DNA of 62,432 nt from the IMG/VR virus record IMGVR_UViG_3300037882_001611, positions 1 through 62,432 of that record; one strand, given 5' to 3'. Made by a program: the position numbers and the translations under genes. Every line of letters begins with the position of its first letter. The stretch's first letter is position 1. The notes below the pieces were generated by a model. The model ran no database searches. It saw nothing but the letters and a program-made list of their open reading frames with translations, and had not been told where the DNA came from. The stretch is from a virus. This document shows positions 1-8,904 of this stretch, in pieces.

Positions 1-96
1 GGCGCGCTGGTGCTGGCTAAGGCCTTCACGGCGGCGGATACGCTGCTGCTGGTGCTGGACACGGGTGTTACCATCATTGTAAACGTGACAGCTTAA
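1..96 (+). CDS. C-terminal end of an unidentified late protein (partial)
   Basis: The frame is open from the left edge of the window to a TAA stop and encodes about 31 residues ending VIVNVTA-like (…GVTIIVNVTA). The peptide is small and hydrophobic, as in a beta-rich virion protein tail. Codons are clearly more GC-rich (GCG, CTG, GGC) than in the genes that follow, so this end may belong to a differently evolving gene such as a tail appendage or host-range protein. It lies directly upstream of the lysis cassette. The product cannot be named from this fragment. Confidence 0.6.
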   Translation, partial: GALVLAKAFTAADTLLLVLDTGVTIIVNVTA

Positions 97-108
97 GGGT
101 TTGTTTTG

Positions 109-444
109 ATGAGTAGTGGGGAACCTGTTGAAGTTCGAGTTGCTCGACTTGAAGAAAAAATGAATTTCTTAGTCGATGAGGCTAAGGAAGCAAAAGCTGC
201 ACGCAAAATACAATATGTTACAAATGAAGAAAACAAAACCAAGATGACCGAGATTGGTAATTCTCTCTCGGCTGTCGAAATTAAACTTGCTGGTCAAGCA
301 CCTACTATCGAAGAGTTCATTACGATCAAACATAAAGTCGTTGGAGCTGGAAAGATGGGTAAAGGTGTTTGGGCAGCAGGTGCTTTCATTATTGGAATAC
401 TTTATTCCAGTCGTGAAAGTGTTGTCGGATGGCTCGCTAAATAA
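109..444 (+). CDS. Small coiled-coil membrane protein, possible holin accessory (XhlA-like layout)
   Basis: The protein is 111 residues long. An N-terminal charged helical region (about residues 8-75, rich in E and K) is followed by one hydrophobic segment near the C-terminus (GVWAAGAFIIGILY) and a short tail. This is the layout of phage XhlA-like lysis helpers, but sequence identity to that family cannot be shown here. It sits immediately upstream of the endolysin. I chose ATG at 109 rather than the in-frame TTG at 106 because AAGGG lies about 9 nt upstream. A role in lysis is inferred from position and topology. Confidence 0.65.
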   Translation: MSSGEPVEVRVARLEEKMNFLVDEAKEAKAARKIQYVTNEENKTKMTEIGNSLSAVEIKLAGQAPTIEEFITIKHKVVGAGKMGKGVWAAGAFIIGILYSSRESVVGWLAK

Positions 445-456
445 GGAGTTAAACCT

Positions 457-1062
457 ATGAATACTAAGATTCTATTCGACGCTATTCGAAGCGTTAAAAA
501 CTCAGATCTAACTCAGGCTGATGTTGATCTTATCAACAAAGCTTTGGTGGCAGATATAGTCACTATCGAGAAGAAAGGCTTCACTCTTGGTGAAGCAGGA
601 CGAGATCTGATCCACAGTTTTGAAAGTTTGAAACTTACGGCATACAAAGATCCGGGAAGCAAAAATGGTCTCCCAATTACCAATGGTTGGGGTACCACAG
701 TTGGTGAAAATGGTCAGCCAATCAAGCTGGGAGAAGTTTGGACCAAGGAGATGGCAGATCGTCTCTGGCTCCGTGATGCAGCTTATATGGTTCGATGTGT
801 GAACATTCTGATTGGTAATACCCCAACGACACAGAACCAATTTGATGCATTGGTGTCCTTCGCTTACAATGTCGGTCCTGATATGGACAATGACGGTAAG
901 ACTGAAGGTTTGGGTGATAGCACTTTGATGAAGAAACATCGTGCTCGTGATTATGTAGGAGCACAAGCTGAATTTTCCAAGTGGAACAAGAATGACGGCG
1001 TAGTCATGAAAGGTCTTGTTCGTCGTCGAGCTGCTGAGGCTGAATTATATGGAAGAACTTAA
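457..1062 (+). CDS. Endolysin, GH24 lysozyme family
   Basis: The 201-residue protein is a T4-lysozyme-type muramidase that cleaves the N-acetylmuramic acid to N-acetylglucosamine bond of peptidoglycan at lysis. The catalytic Glu-8x-Asp-Thr signature is visible: E56 (SFESLKL), D65 (AYKDP) and T75 (TNGWGTT), followed by QFDALVSFAYNVG and the C-terminal GLVRRRAAEAELY helix typical of the family. About 45 N-terminal residues precede the lysozyme domain and show no clear signal peptide or cleavage site. AGGAG lies upstream of the ATG. The next gene overlaps its 3' end, placing it in a lysis operon with a holin candidate and spanins. Confidence 0.93.
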   Translation: MNTKILFDAIRSVKNSDLTQADVDLINKALVADIVTIEKKGFTLGEAGRDLIHSFESLKLTAYKDPGSKNGLPITNGWGTTVGENGQPIKLGEVWTKEMADRLWLRDAAYMVRCVNILIGNTPTTQNQFDALVSFAYNVGPDMDNDGKTEGLGDSTLMKKHRARDYVGAQAEFSKWNKNDGVVMKGLVRRRAAEAELYGRT

Positions 1063-1429
1063 TCGCGGAAAACTTCGGCATTTTATACACTGGTTAGGAC
1101 ATCCTTTTCGCAGTGTAGCAAGAGGCTGTATATTTCTGATCAATCTGAACCAAACACAGATCAGAGCTTTGTTTTCTCTTGGTATGTTAGGGGGAATCAT
1201 TGCTCTTTCATTTCAGAACATTGGTCTAATTATGATGGTCAGTCAGATTCTTGGCAAAGAATCTTCAAGAGCACTGTTTGGTCAAATGGCTATGGATCAG
1301 CAATGGTGGAACAATGCTATCATGGCTGGTTTTGGTGGAATTCTTGGTCTTGTCGTTTTTGGAGCTGACTATTTCAAATTCAAACATGGCGACACTGAAG
1401 GTGGTTTTGGAAAAGAAGACAACGAATGA
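1049..1429 (+). CDS. Two-TM membrane protein, holin candidate
   Basis: The protein has 126 residues if translation starts at the ATG at 1049, inside the end of the lysozyme gene. An upstream in-frame codon at 1016 would add 11 residues from within the lysozyme frame and is less likely. Two hydrophobic stretches are visible, around residues 38-68 (SLGMLGGIIALSFQNIGLIMMV) and 90-110 (AGFGGILGLVVFGA), with a charged C-terminal tail. Its position between endolysin and spanins and its topology fit a holin, but holins are too diverse to prove this from sequence. Its TGA overlaps the next ATG (ATGA), indicating translational coupling. Confidence 0.75.
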   Translation: MEELNRGKLRHFIHWLGHPFRSVARGCIFLINLNQTQIRALFSLGMLGGIIALSFQNIGLIMMVSQILGKESSRALFGQMAMDQQWWNNAIMAGFGGILGLVVFGADYFKFKHGDTEGGFGKEDNE

Positions 1430-1974
1430 TCTCGGCAGCACTTGTAGCGATGCGGCTTTGGCCTTGGGGTAAGATCCTTAAAATCGGTCTTCCTGTTCTC
1501 GCAATTGGTTTCTTGCTATGGCATGTTTATTCTCTTGGTTCAGATCATGGAAAATCTATGGTCCAACGAAAATGGGATGTCCAAAAACAAATAGACGCAA
1601 AAGCGTTGGCTGATGAAAAAAAGAAAATCGCCTTAGAAGAGGCGATCCATCGAGCAAACAATAAGGAAATTTCTGATGAACTCGCTTCAATCAAACAAAC
1701 TGCTATTGGCGATATTGCTCGTATCAGGGGTGAGTCTGCTCTCAGGCTGCAAGACAGCACCAAACGAGCGGATTTGTATCGGCGTCAGGCCGAAGCTGGA
1801 GCCGTTGAGCAAGCAAACCTTGCAAGCCATGCAGCCCAACTCGACCGATCTCTCTCAGAGGGCATCGAACTGGTCGAAGAATTCCAAGCAATTGTTGAAC
1901 TCCGTGATGGACAAATCCATGGATTAGCGGCACAGATCAACAACGACCGCCAACTTATCACTGGATCAGATTAG
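1426..1974 (+). CDS. Inner-membrane spanin (Rz-like)
   Basis: The 182-residue protein has one N-terminal membrane anchor (about residues 17-37, [19 protein letters not shown]) followed by a long, charged, alanine- and glutamate-rich helical region to the end. This is the layout of Rz-type i-spanins, which bridge the periplasm to fuse inner and outer membranes in the last step of lysis. The start overlaps the preceding stop (ATGA). A lipoprotein reading frame lies entirely inside this gene in another frame, which is the classic Rz/Rz1 arrangement and strongly supports the call. Confidence 0.88.
   Translation: MISAALVAMRLWPWGKILKIGLPVLAIGFLLWHVYSLGSDHGKSMVQRKWDVQKQIDAKALADEKKKIALEEAIHRANNKEISDELASIKQTAIGDIARIRGESALRLQDSTKRADLYRRQAEAGAVEQANLASHAAQLDRSLSEGIELVEEFQAIVELRDGQIHGLAAQINNDRQLITGSD
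1676..1927 (+). CDS. Outer-membrane spanin lipoprotein (Rz1-like), nested in the Rz-like gene
   Basis: The 83-residue protein begins with a lysine-containing n-region and a hydrophobic core ([17 protein letters not shown]), giving a lipobox (LLSGC) with the lipidated cysteine at residue 25. The remaining 58 residues would lie in the periplasm and contact the i-spanin. It is embedded in the +1 frame of the i-spanin gene. AAGGA lies 8-9 nt upstream of its ATG. The nested position and lipobox together make the o-spanin call firm, although it is longer than the lambda Rz1 protein. Confidence 0.88.
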   Translation: MNSLQSNKLLLAILLVSGVSLLSGCKTAPNERICIGVRPKLEPLSKQTLQAMQPNSTDLSQRASNWSKNSKQLLNSVMDKSMD

Positions 1975-1978
1975 TCCG

Positions 1979-4204
1979 ATGCAAACAGTACAGCCCAGCA
2001 TTAGCCCTAATGAACTTCAACCACAGAAACTGACGGATTGGAGCAATGCACCTTCAGTTCGTCAGCTCAAGGAAGACCTTGAAACGGCGAAACAGGCTCA
2101 TGATAGCCAGATGATCCGTATCCAGCGATGGAACGATCTGACGGCTGTCAAAGGCAGTGCAAAACCACCGAAGATCAAAGGACGTTCATCGATTCAGCCA
2201 AAACTGATTCGGCGTCAGGCTGAGTGGCGATACTCAGCTTTGACAGAACCGTTTCTGTCATCAAAGAAGCTCTTCAGTGTAAAGCCGGTCACGTTTGAAG
2301 ATGCTGATGCTGCTCGACAAAATGAGCTGGTTTTGAATTGGCAATTTCGTACCAAACTCAATCGAGTGAAGTTTATTGACGATTTTGTTCGTTCAATAGT
2401 CGATGAGGGTACGGGCATTGTACAAGTGGGTTGGGTCCGTGATACGACCACAATCCAGCAGGAAGTTCCTGTCTTTTCTCATTATGAAATACAGAGTGAA
2501 GAACAACTCCAGCCTCTTCAACAGGCATTGGAGCTACGTGATACTGATCCTCGCATGTATGATGAGCAGATGGATCCTGCCATTAAAGCAGCAGTAGATT
2601 ATTATGATGAGAGCCAACAGCCTACGGTAGCTGTTCAAACTGGAACTGAGAAGGTTTCAGTTGAGAAGGTTCTCATCAATAAACCGACTGTTGAGGTGCT
2701 TAATCCTCAGAATTTTTATATTGATCCATCATGCGGTGGTGATGTTGAAAAAGCATTGTTTGCTGTCGTTTCATTTGAAACGAATAAAGCTGACTTGTCA
2801 AAAAACAAAAAACGATATAAGAATCTTGATCTGGTAAATTGGGAAGCAAATACTCCTATTACCAATCCAGACCATGAGAGTAGTAATCCAGATACGTTTC
2901 AGTTTCGAGATCAACTTCGAAAGCGTGTGGTAGCCTACGAATATTGGGGCTTCTACGATATCCATGGTAATGGCCGATTGGTACCGATTGTGTGTACTTG
3001 GATCGGTGATGTCATTATTCGTATGGAAGAAAATCCCTTTCCGGATCAAAAGCTCCCCTTCGTTTTGGTTCCTTATCTTCCTGTAAAGCGTGAGCTTTAT
3101 GGCGAGCCTGATGCTGAGCTTTTGGAAGATAACCAGAAGATCCTTGGTGCTGTATTCCGTGGCATGATCGATCTGCTCGGTCGATCCGCAAATGGTCAGC
3201 AAGGTTTTGCTAAGGGGATGCTCGATCCTCTCAATCGTCGTCGATATGAAAATGGTCAGGACTATGAGTTCAATCCAAACCTAACGCCTGCGGCTGGTTT
3301 GATTGAACATAGATATCCAGAATTCCCTCAGTCTGCATTGCAGATGGCTGGTCTCCAGAACCAAGAAGCAGAAGCTCTTACTGGGGTAAAAGCTTTTGCT
3401 AGTGGCTTGTCTGGTGAAAGTTACGGTGATGTAGCTGCTGGTATTCGTGGTGCTCTTGACGCAGCATCCAAGCGAGAGATGGCTATTCTTCGCCGTATAG
3501 CGAAGGGTATGATCGAAATCGGTCAGAAGATCGTCAGCATGAATGCTGTCTTCCTTTCGAAGGAAGAAGTGATCCGAGTCACGAACGAAGAATTTGTCAC
3601 TGTAAAACGTGAAGATCTTCAGGGTAATTTTGATCTAGACACTGATATTTCTACTGCTGAGGTGGATAATCAGAAAGCTCAAGATCTTGCTTTCATGCTT
3701 CAGACTATCGGCAACAATATGGATATGAGCATCACGCTCATGATCCTTGCTGAAATTGCTGAATTGAAGCGTATGCCTGAATTGGCTGAAAAACTCCGTC
3801 GCTTCAAACCGCAGGTTACTCCGGAACAACAGCAGATGCAGGCACTCCAGCTTGAAGAGATGAAGTTGAAAGTGGAAGAACTTCGTTCGAAGGTTGAGTT
3901 GAATCGTGCCAAAACTGCCGAAGCTCTAGCCTCAAAAGATCAAAAGAACCTCGATTATCTTGAGCAAGAGACAGGAACCAAACACACCCGAGATATGCAA
4001 AAGCAAGGCGCTCAGGCTCGTGGTAATCAGGATCTTCTGGTGACGAAAGCACTTACTACACCAACAAAGGAAGGTGAAAGTCGTCCTGATGTAGAGGCTG
4101 CCATTGGATTCAATGAGATCAGTGATCGTCTAAATGATGCTGGACAACCTGCTCAAGTTGATTATCCAGTTGACAATCCACCCCAAGTTGGAGGAATGCT
4201 CTAA
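1979..4204 (+). CDS. Portal protein, N4 gp59-like
   Basis: The 741-residue protein has the size and position of the N4 portal (gp59, about 760 residues), the dodecameric ring at the capsid vertex through which DNA is packaged and ejected. Visible features fit a podovirus portal: a helical N-terminal clip region, a central core with acidic stretches, and a C-terminal coiled-coil region (about 600-700, many E, K, Q and L), probably the barrel or crown. It lies upstream of the scaffold-like and major capsid genes in the order seen in N4 (59-58-57-56). The identification rests on size, order and composition rather than on a specific catalytic motif. Confidence 0.88.
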   Translation: MQTVQPSISPNELQPQKLTDWSNAPSVRQLKEDLETAKQAHDSQMIRIQRWNDLTAVKGSAKPPKIKGRSSIQPKLIRRQAEWRYSALTEPFLSSKKLFSVKPVTFEDADAARQNELVLNWQFRTKLNRVKFIDDFVRSIVDEGTGIVQVGWVRDTTTIQQEVPVFSHYEIQSEEQLQPLQQALELRDTDPRMYDEQMDPAIKAAVDYYDESQQPTVAVQTGTEKVSVEKVLINKPTVEVLNPQNFYIDPSCGGDVEKALFAVVSFETNKADLSKNKKRYKNLDLVNWEANTPITNPDHESSNPDTFQFRDQLRKRVVAYEYWGFYDIHGNGRLVPIVCTWIGDVIIRMEENPFPDQKLPFVLVPYLPVKRELYGEPDAELLEDNQKILGAVFRGMIDLLGRSANGQQGFAKGMLDPLNRRRYENGQDYEFNPNLTPAAGLIEHRYPEFPQSALQMAGLQNQEAEALTGVKAFASGLSGESYGDVAAGIRGALDAASKREMAILRRIAKGMIEIGQKIVSMNAVFLSKEEVIRVTNEEFVTVKREDLQGNFDLDTDISTAEVDNQKAQDLAFMLQTIGNNMDMSITLMILAEIAELKRMPELAEKLRRFKPQVTPEQQQMQALQLEEMKLKVEELRSKVELNRAKTAEALASKDQKNLDYLEQETGTKHTRDMQKQGAQARGNQDLLVTKALTTPTKEGESRPDVEAAIGFNEISDRLNDAGQPAQVDYPVDNPPQVGGML

Positions 4205-4242
4205 AACAGACCGAACACCAAACCCAGTAGAGGCCCAATCCC

Positions 4243-4587
4243 ATGAATCAAGTCGAAGCTCTTGAAGAACAACTGAAGACTGAAAAGCTTCGTGTCGAAC
4301 GACGCGATGCCATTCTTCGGCTCTCTAAGAATCCGGATTTCCGAAAACTCATCATTGAAGATTTCTGCCGTAATGAATGTGCTCGTTATGTGCATGAGTC
4401 TGGTGATCCATCGCTCACTGCTGAGCAACGTGCTGATGCACTGAATATTGCCCAAGCAGCCGGTCATCTGAAGCGGTTCCTCAATGTCAATATTACTATG
4501 GGTGATGTTGCTGAGCGAACTGTAATGGATCTTGATCAGGCAATCGAGGAAGCTCGTGCCAGTGAAGGTCAAGAGGAGATTGACTAA
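4243..4587 (+). CDS. Conserved N4-like virion-region protein (gp58 position)
   Basis: The 114-residue, mostly helical, acidic protein has no transmembrane segment or recognised catalytic motif. It lies between portal and the scaffold-like gene, where N4 has gene 58. Its TAA overlaps the ATG of the next gene (TAATG), so the two are translationally coupled. I do not recognise a function. A role in head assembly is only suggested by position. Confidence 0.75.
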   Translation: MNQVEALEEQLKTEKLRVERRDAILRLSKNPDFRKLIIEDFCRNECARYVHESGDPSLTAEQRADALNIAQAAGHLKRFLNVNITMGDVAERTVMDLDQAIEEARASEGQEEID

Positions 4588-5813
4588 TGGCTGATGAAGT
4601 TAAGCCTGATATGGCTACCAATCCTCTTGAACTTTCTGATGATGATTTTCTGAAGCTCAGTTCACCTGATGCTCTTGAAAATCACAATCCAGAAGAACCG
4701 ATTATCGATTTAACAGTAGATGAAGCTGTTGCGTCGGGTACGGAAGAAATTGATAATGAAGCAAAGCCGGAAGCTGAAAATTCAGAAGACGGAGATCTTG
4801 CTAAGCCGGTTGCTGAGGAAGAAGGTGCTGAAGATAATATTGTTCAGCCCGAAACCAAAGAAGGATCGGACAAGCAGGGGGTAGAAACTCCAAAGCCTGA
4901 AGATGACGTTCATGCTGTTGGTTCAATCGAAGAACCAAAGCCTGTAGATCACAAGGCTTTCTACGAGCAAATTATGACTCCATTCAAAGCGAATGGAAAG
5001 ACCATCGAGTTGAAGTCGCCCGAGGAAGCGATTCAACTCATGCAGATGGGAGCCAATTACACTCGTAAAATGCAGTCTATCCAACCGCATCGAAAGGTGC
5101 TAACAATGTTGGAGAACAATGGTCTTCTTGATGAGGACCGGCTTTCTTATCTGATCGATTTGGATAAGAAGAACCCGGAAGCCATCAAAAAGCTCATTAA
5201 AGATGCAGGTATTGATCCCCTAGAGATTGATACCGAAGTCGAACCAGTCTACCTTGGAGGTGGTCATAAAGTCAGTGATGCTGAAGTAAATTTCCGTTCT
5301 AACTTGGACGAGCTTAGCTCTACTCCAACTGGGAAGGAAACAATTCATACCATCAATTCGACTTGGGACGAGACCAGCAAGGAAGTTCTTTGGCAAGAAC
5401 CCAGTCTGATGACGATAATTCACGCTCAACGTGAAACGGGTGTATATGACCGTATCACTACTGAGATGGACCGGCAGAGGATGCTAGGCAAAATTACTCC
5501 CGATACTCCGTTCCTGAAAGCTTATAAGGAAATCGGTGATGCACTAACTGAAGTTGGTGGTTTCGACGATCTTCTGAAGCCAAAACAGACTACGAAAGAA
5601 GTGCTGATCAGCACCCCAGCAAATCCGTTGGAATCTGAGCCAGTAATTACTCGTGCTGCGTTGCCTAAGCCTTCAGTTGAAAATGGAGATAAGGCCAGTG
5701 CAGCGTCCCCCACACGAAGCACTCCAAAACCGGCAAAACCCTTCGTTAATCCGTTGGGTATGTCAGATGATCAATTTATGGCGGAATTCGCGAAATTCCA
5801 AGGCCGAGTTTGA
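4587..5813 (+). CDS. Acidic scaffold-like protein upstream of the capsid gene (gp57 position)
   Basis: The 408-residue protein is strongly acidic in its first 130 residues (repeated E, D and P, probably disordered) and then has a helical middle with charged segments. The C-terminus carries a proline- and lysine-rich linker (about 365-385) before a short conserved-looking tail, FVNPLGMSDDQFMAEFAKF. Position directly before the major capsid gene and composition fit a capsid scaffolding or assembly protein. Note the similar phrases near both ends, NPLELSDDDFLKLS and NPLGMSDDQFMAEF, which look like a duplicated short motif. The scaffold role is inferred. Confidence 0.8.
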   Translation: MADEVKPDMATNPLELSDDDFLKLSSPDALENHNPEEPIIDLTVDEAVASGTEEIDNEAKPEAENSEDGDLAKPVAEEEGAEDNIVQPETKEGSDKQGVETPKPEDDVHAVGSIEEPKPVDHKAFYEQIMTPFKANGKTIELKSPEEAIQLMQMGANYTRKMQSIQPHRKVLTMLENNGLLDEDRLSYLIDLDKKNPEAIKKLIKDAGIDPLEIDTEVEPVYLGGGHKVSDAEVNFRSNLDELSSTPTGKETIHTINSTWDETSKEVLWQEPSLMTIIHAQRETGVYDRITTEMDRQRMLGKITPDTPFLKAYKEIGDALTEVGGFDDLLKPKQTTKEVLISTPANPLESEPVITRAALPKPSVENGDKASAASPTRSTPKPAKPFVNPLGMSDDQFMAEFAKFQGRV

Positions 5814-5826
5814 GGAATAATCTCTA

Positions 5827-7050
5827 ATGCTTAACTATAATGCCCCTATCGATGGCCAGAAGTCGTCCATTGACGGTACTGGCTCCGATCAGATGGAAAC
5901 CTTTTTCTGGCTGAAGAAGGCAATCATCGACTCGCGGAAAGAGCAGTATTTCATGCCGCTCTCTTCAACCATCAATATGCCGAAGAACTTTGGTAAGACC
6001 ATCAAAGTTTTCCAGTATGTCCCACTGCTGGATGACCGCAACGTCAACGATCAGGGTATCGATGCAAACGGTGTAACCATTGCCAATGGCAATCTTTATG
6101 GTTCCAGCCGTGATGTCGGTGCCATTGCCAGCAAGCTGCCTGCTCTCACCGAGAATGGTGGACGTGTGAACCGTGTCGGCTTCACTCGTCTGAGTCGTGA
6201 AGGTTCGATTCACAAGTTCGGCTTTTTCACTGAGTTCACTCAGGAATCGATGGACTTTGACAGTGACTCGGATCTGATGTCCCATCTCAGCCGTGAGCTG
6301 ATGAATGGCGCTGTTCAGCTCACTGAAGCAGCTCTCCAGATGGACCTTCTCGCTGCTCCCGGTGTGGTGCTCTATGCTGGTGCAGCTACGGATGTGGATG
6401 AAATCACTGGTGAAGTGGATACGGTTCCCAATCCAGATACTCCGGCGTCCATTGTAGATTACGAAGATCTGATGCGTTTGGACCAGATTCTCACGGACAA
6501 TCGTACTCCAACGCAGACTACGATCATCAAGGGCAGCCGTTTGGTTGATACGGTTACGCTCGGTGCTACTCGTATTCTGTTTGTTGGTTCCGAACTGGTT
6601 CCACTTCTGAAGCGAATGAAGGATCTGTTCAACAACAAGGCGTTCATCGAAATTCAGCATTATGGTGATGCTGGTATGGTGATGAACGGTGAAGTCGGCT
6701 CTATCGACAAGTTCCGCATTATTCAGGTTCCTGAAATGCTGCACTGGGCTGGTGCTGGTGCTGAGGTTAATGACAACCCCGGTTATCGTTCGACCACTGT
6801 TGGCGGCACAGAACGCTATGACGTATATCCAATGCTCTGCATTGGTGAAGATAGCTTCGTTACCATTGGTTTCCAGACTGATGGTAAGACGGTCAAGTTT
6901 AACGCCATGACCAAGATGCCCGGTAAGGAAACGGCTGACCGTAACGATCCGTTTGGTGAAACTGGCTTCAGCTCGATCAAATGGTACTACGGTATCCTTA
7001 TCAAGCGTCCGGAACGGATTGGTGTTATCAAAACGGTTGCTCCGATCTAA
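5827..7050 (+). CDS. Major capsid protein, N4 gp56-like
   Basis: The 407-residue protein matches the N4 major capsid protein (gp56, about 400 residues) in size and position. It contains features of an HK97-fold shell protein: an N-terminal arm with glutamine and serine, an E-loop-like region (about 100-140, [14 protein letters not shown]), and a long spine helix region before a domain rich in beta strands. GAGGAATAA lies upstream of the ATG. A very strong intrinsic terminator follows directly, as expected for the most abundantly made late product. Codon use is richer in GC-ending codons than neighbouring genes, consistent with high expression. Confidence 0.93.
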   Translation: MLNYNAPIDGQKSSIDGTGSDQMETFFWLKKAIIDSRKEQYFMPLSSTINMPKNFGKTIKVFQYVPLLDDRNVNDQGIDANGVTIANGNLYGSSRDVGAIASKLPALTENGGRVNRVGFTRLSREGSIHKFGFFTEFTQESMDFDSDSDLMSHLSRELMNGAVQLTEAALQMDLLAAPGVVLYAGAATDVDEITGEVDTVPNPDTPASIVDYEDLMRLDQILTDNRTPTQTTIIKGSRLVDTVTLGATRILFVGSELVPLLKRMKDLFNNKAFIEIQHYGDAGMVMNGEVGSIDKFRIIQVPEMLHWAGAGAEVNDNPGYRSTTVGGTERYDVYPMLCIGEDSFVTIGFQTDGKTVKFNAMTKMPGKETADRNDPFGETGFSSIKWYYGILIKRPERIGVIKTVAPI

Positions 7051-7074
7051 CTCCAATGGCATAAGCCGAAATTG

Positions 7075-7110
7075 AGGGGTGGGTTTTGTAAAAGCCTACC
7101 CCTTTCTTTT
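7075..7110 (+). terminator. Strong intrinsic terminator after the capsid gene
   Basis: A 14-bp stem (AGGGGTGGGTTTT pairing with the matching half ending at 7103, with two wobble pairs) closes a two-base loop and is followed by TTTCTTTT. It lies 25 bases after the capsid stop and would limit read-through into the minor structural genes. Confidence 0.88.
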
Positions 7111-7147
7111 ATGACCGACCATTCAAAACCCGAAAGGTATTTTCCTG

Positions 7148-7948
7148 ATGACTGAGCAGACTGAAGGCAGCGGCCCGTCTGAACTTGAACTCCTCAAGAA
7201 TCGAGCACGCTTGCTCGGTATCGAGTTCTCCAATAATATTGGTCTTGAAACTCTCCGTGAACGTGTGAGTGAAAAGATCGCAGAAGTTGAAAATGATACT
7301 GGTGGAGACAACCTTCCAGCTCTTTCTTCTGGTTCTGAAAGCGATGCTGACATCGAAGAAGAAACGGTTACTGGAACCGCTGATCAACAGGAACCAAATG
7401 GTTTGACGGCTGCCGCTCAAATTGCTGCGGCAAAAGCGACAGCTCCTCCAGTAGCATTCATTCAACCGATTGCTCCGAAAATTGTTGAAACACCTGATCC
7501 CTCAATTTCAGCCAAGACTGGACAGGCAACAGAAGCAAAACCGGGCAAAACGCTTTCACTCCGACAGCGTTTGTATAATGAACAGATGAAACTGGTTCGT
7601 GTTCAGATTACCAATTTGGATCCGAAAAAGGCTGATCTACACGGCGAACTTTTGGCTGTAGGCAACAAGTTCATTGGTACGATCAAGATGTTCGTGCCGT
7701 ATGGTGAAGTGACGGATGATGGTTGGCATATCCCTTACATCATCTACAAGGAACTGGAACGTCGGAAATTTTTGGCTATTCGTACCACGAAAGACCGTCG
7801 TACTGGTCAGGTGAAGGTATCGAAGAGTTGGGCGAAGGAATTCTCTCTGACCATTCTTCCACCTTTGTCAGAAACAGAACTGAAGCGTCTGGCGATTGCT
7901 CAGGCCGCTGCCGGTTCAATTGATGCCCCGAGTGAAGTTCTCGGCTAA
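7148..7948 (+). CDS. Minor structural protein with SAP/LEM-like N-terminus (gp55 position)
   Basis: The protein has 266 residues. Residues 13-45 (ELELLKNRARLLGIEFSNNIGLETLRERV) resemble a short helix-extended-helix fold of the SAP/LEM kind. A disordered acidic and alanine-rich linker follows (about 50-140), then a C-terminal folded part (about 145-250) rich in beta strands. It occupies the position of N4 gene 55 next to the capsid gene. DNA or capsid contact is a guess. No enzyme motif is visible. Confidence 0.78.
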   Translation: MTEQTEGSGPSELELLKNRARLLGIEFSNNIGLETLRERVSEKIAEVENDTGGDNLPALSSGSESDADIEEETVTGTADQQEPNGLTAAAQIAAAKATAPPVAFIQPIAPKIVETPDPSISAKTGQATEAKPGKTLSLRQRLYNEQMKLVRVQITNLDPKKADLHGELLAVGNKFIGTIKMFVPYGEVTDDGWHIPYIIYKELERRKFLAIRTTKDRRTGQVKVSKSWAKEFSLTILPPLSETELKRLAIAQAAAGSIDAPSEVLG

Positions 7949-7981
7949 TATCTCGGCTTGAATCAAGAAAAGGAACCGCTG

Positions 7982-8902
7982 ATGAGTTGTGGTGCTGATA
8001 CCGAAGCGAATGAATTGATCGCCAGTTTGACGACCGATGCCTCTTTTGAGATCCCAGAGATCGATTTGGATGCAACGATTTTCAAGCTTCCGGGTGATCA
8101 AACCATTCCGATGTACGGTCAGGTTGTACCTCTGACTAATCTAGATCTTACCACTGGTGAGATCAGCGGTTCCGGTTCTTTTGATGCATTGATGCGGGGG
8201 TTTAAAGCTCATCTAGCTTTGGAATTCGAAAAAGGCCGGATCACTGGTGCCGAATATGCAAAGACATATACGACACTTACCCAGAATGCGATGGCTGCCG
8301 GTGTGCAGTTTCTTTTGGGTCGAGATCAAGCCTATTGGACTTCTCAGCTTGCTCAGCTTCAGGCAATCACTGCCCGTGTACAGCTTGAGACCATGAAAGT
8401 TCAGCTTGCTCAGGCCCAGTTCGAAGCCCAAAATGCAAAGGTAAATTATGCTCTTACGAAGATGCGTTTGGCGTCAGAGAGCGTAACTTATTGCACTGCA
8501 AAATATAATTTGGAAAACATACTTCCGAAACAACTTGCAAAGTTGGAAGCAGAAACGCTTAACGCAGAGCAACAAGTAGCTATTGGTGAGTATCAGCTTA
8601 CCTATATGCTACCAAAACAACTTGCTCTTGTGTCTGAACAAGTCGAAACACAGCGTTCACAGACGCTTGATACTCGAACAGACGGTGCTACCATTGTTGG
8701 TTCAGTAGGAAAACAGAAAGATCTGTATTCTCAGCAGATCATCTCGTATCAACGTGACGCTGAAGTGAAGGCTGCAAAAATATTTGCAGATGCTTGGATC
8801 ACGCAAAAGACTATCGATGAAGGTTTGCTGCCACCAACTGGCTTTACAAATGCAAGCCTCGATGATGTGCTGGATGTCGTTAAGACAAACAATGGGTTCT
8901 AA
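7982..8902 (+). CDS. Coiled-coil virion protein, N4 gp54-like
   Basis: The protein has 306 residues from the ATG at 7982, preceded by AAAAGGAAC. An upstream in-frame TTG at 7958 is less likely. Residues about 100-240 form a long alanine/glutamine/leucine-rich helical region with internally repeated phrases (PKQLAKLEAE, PKQLALVSEQ). Size and position match N4 gp54, a head-tail connection or ejected virion protein of about 30 kDa. The exact structural role is inferred from order. Confidence 0.8.
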   Translation: MSCGADTEANELIASLTTDASFEIPEIDLDATIFKLPGDQTIPMYGQVVPLTNLDLTTGEISGSGSFDALMRGFKAHLALEFEKGRITGAEYAKTYTTLTQNAMAAGVQFLLGRDQAYWTSQLAQLQAITARVQLETMKVQLAQAQFEAQNAKVNYALTKMRLASESVTYCTAKYNLENILPKQLAKLEAETLNAEQQVAIGEYQLTYMLPKQLALVSEQVETQRSQTLDTRTDGATIVGSVGKQKDLYSQQIISYQRDAEVKAAKIFADAWITQKTIDEGLLPPTGFTNASLDDVLDVVKTNNGF

Positions 8903-8904
8903 TT

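Noticed and set aside
5965-7062. 365-codon open frame on the minus strand opposite the capsid gene
   Set aside because: It mirrors the strongly biased codons of the capsid gene and has no ribosome-binding site or recognisable protein sequence.
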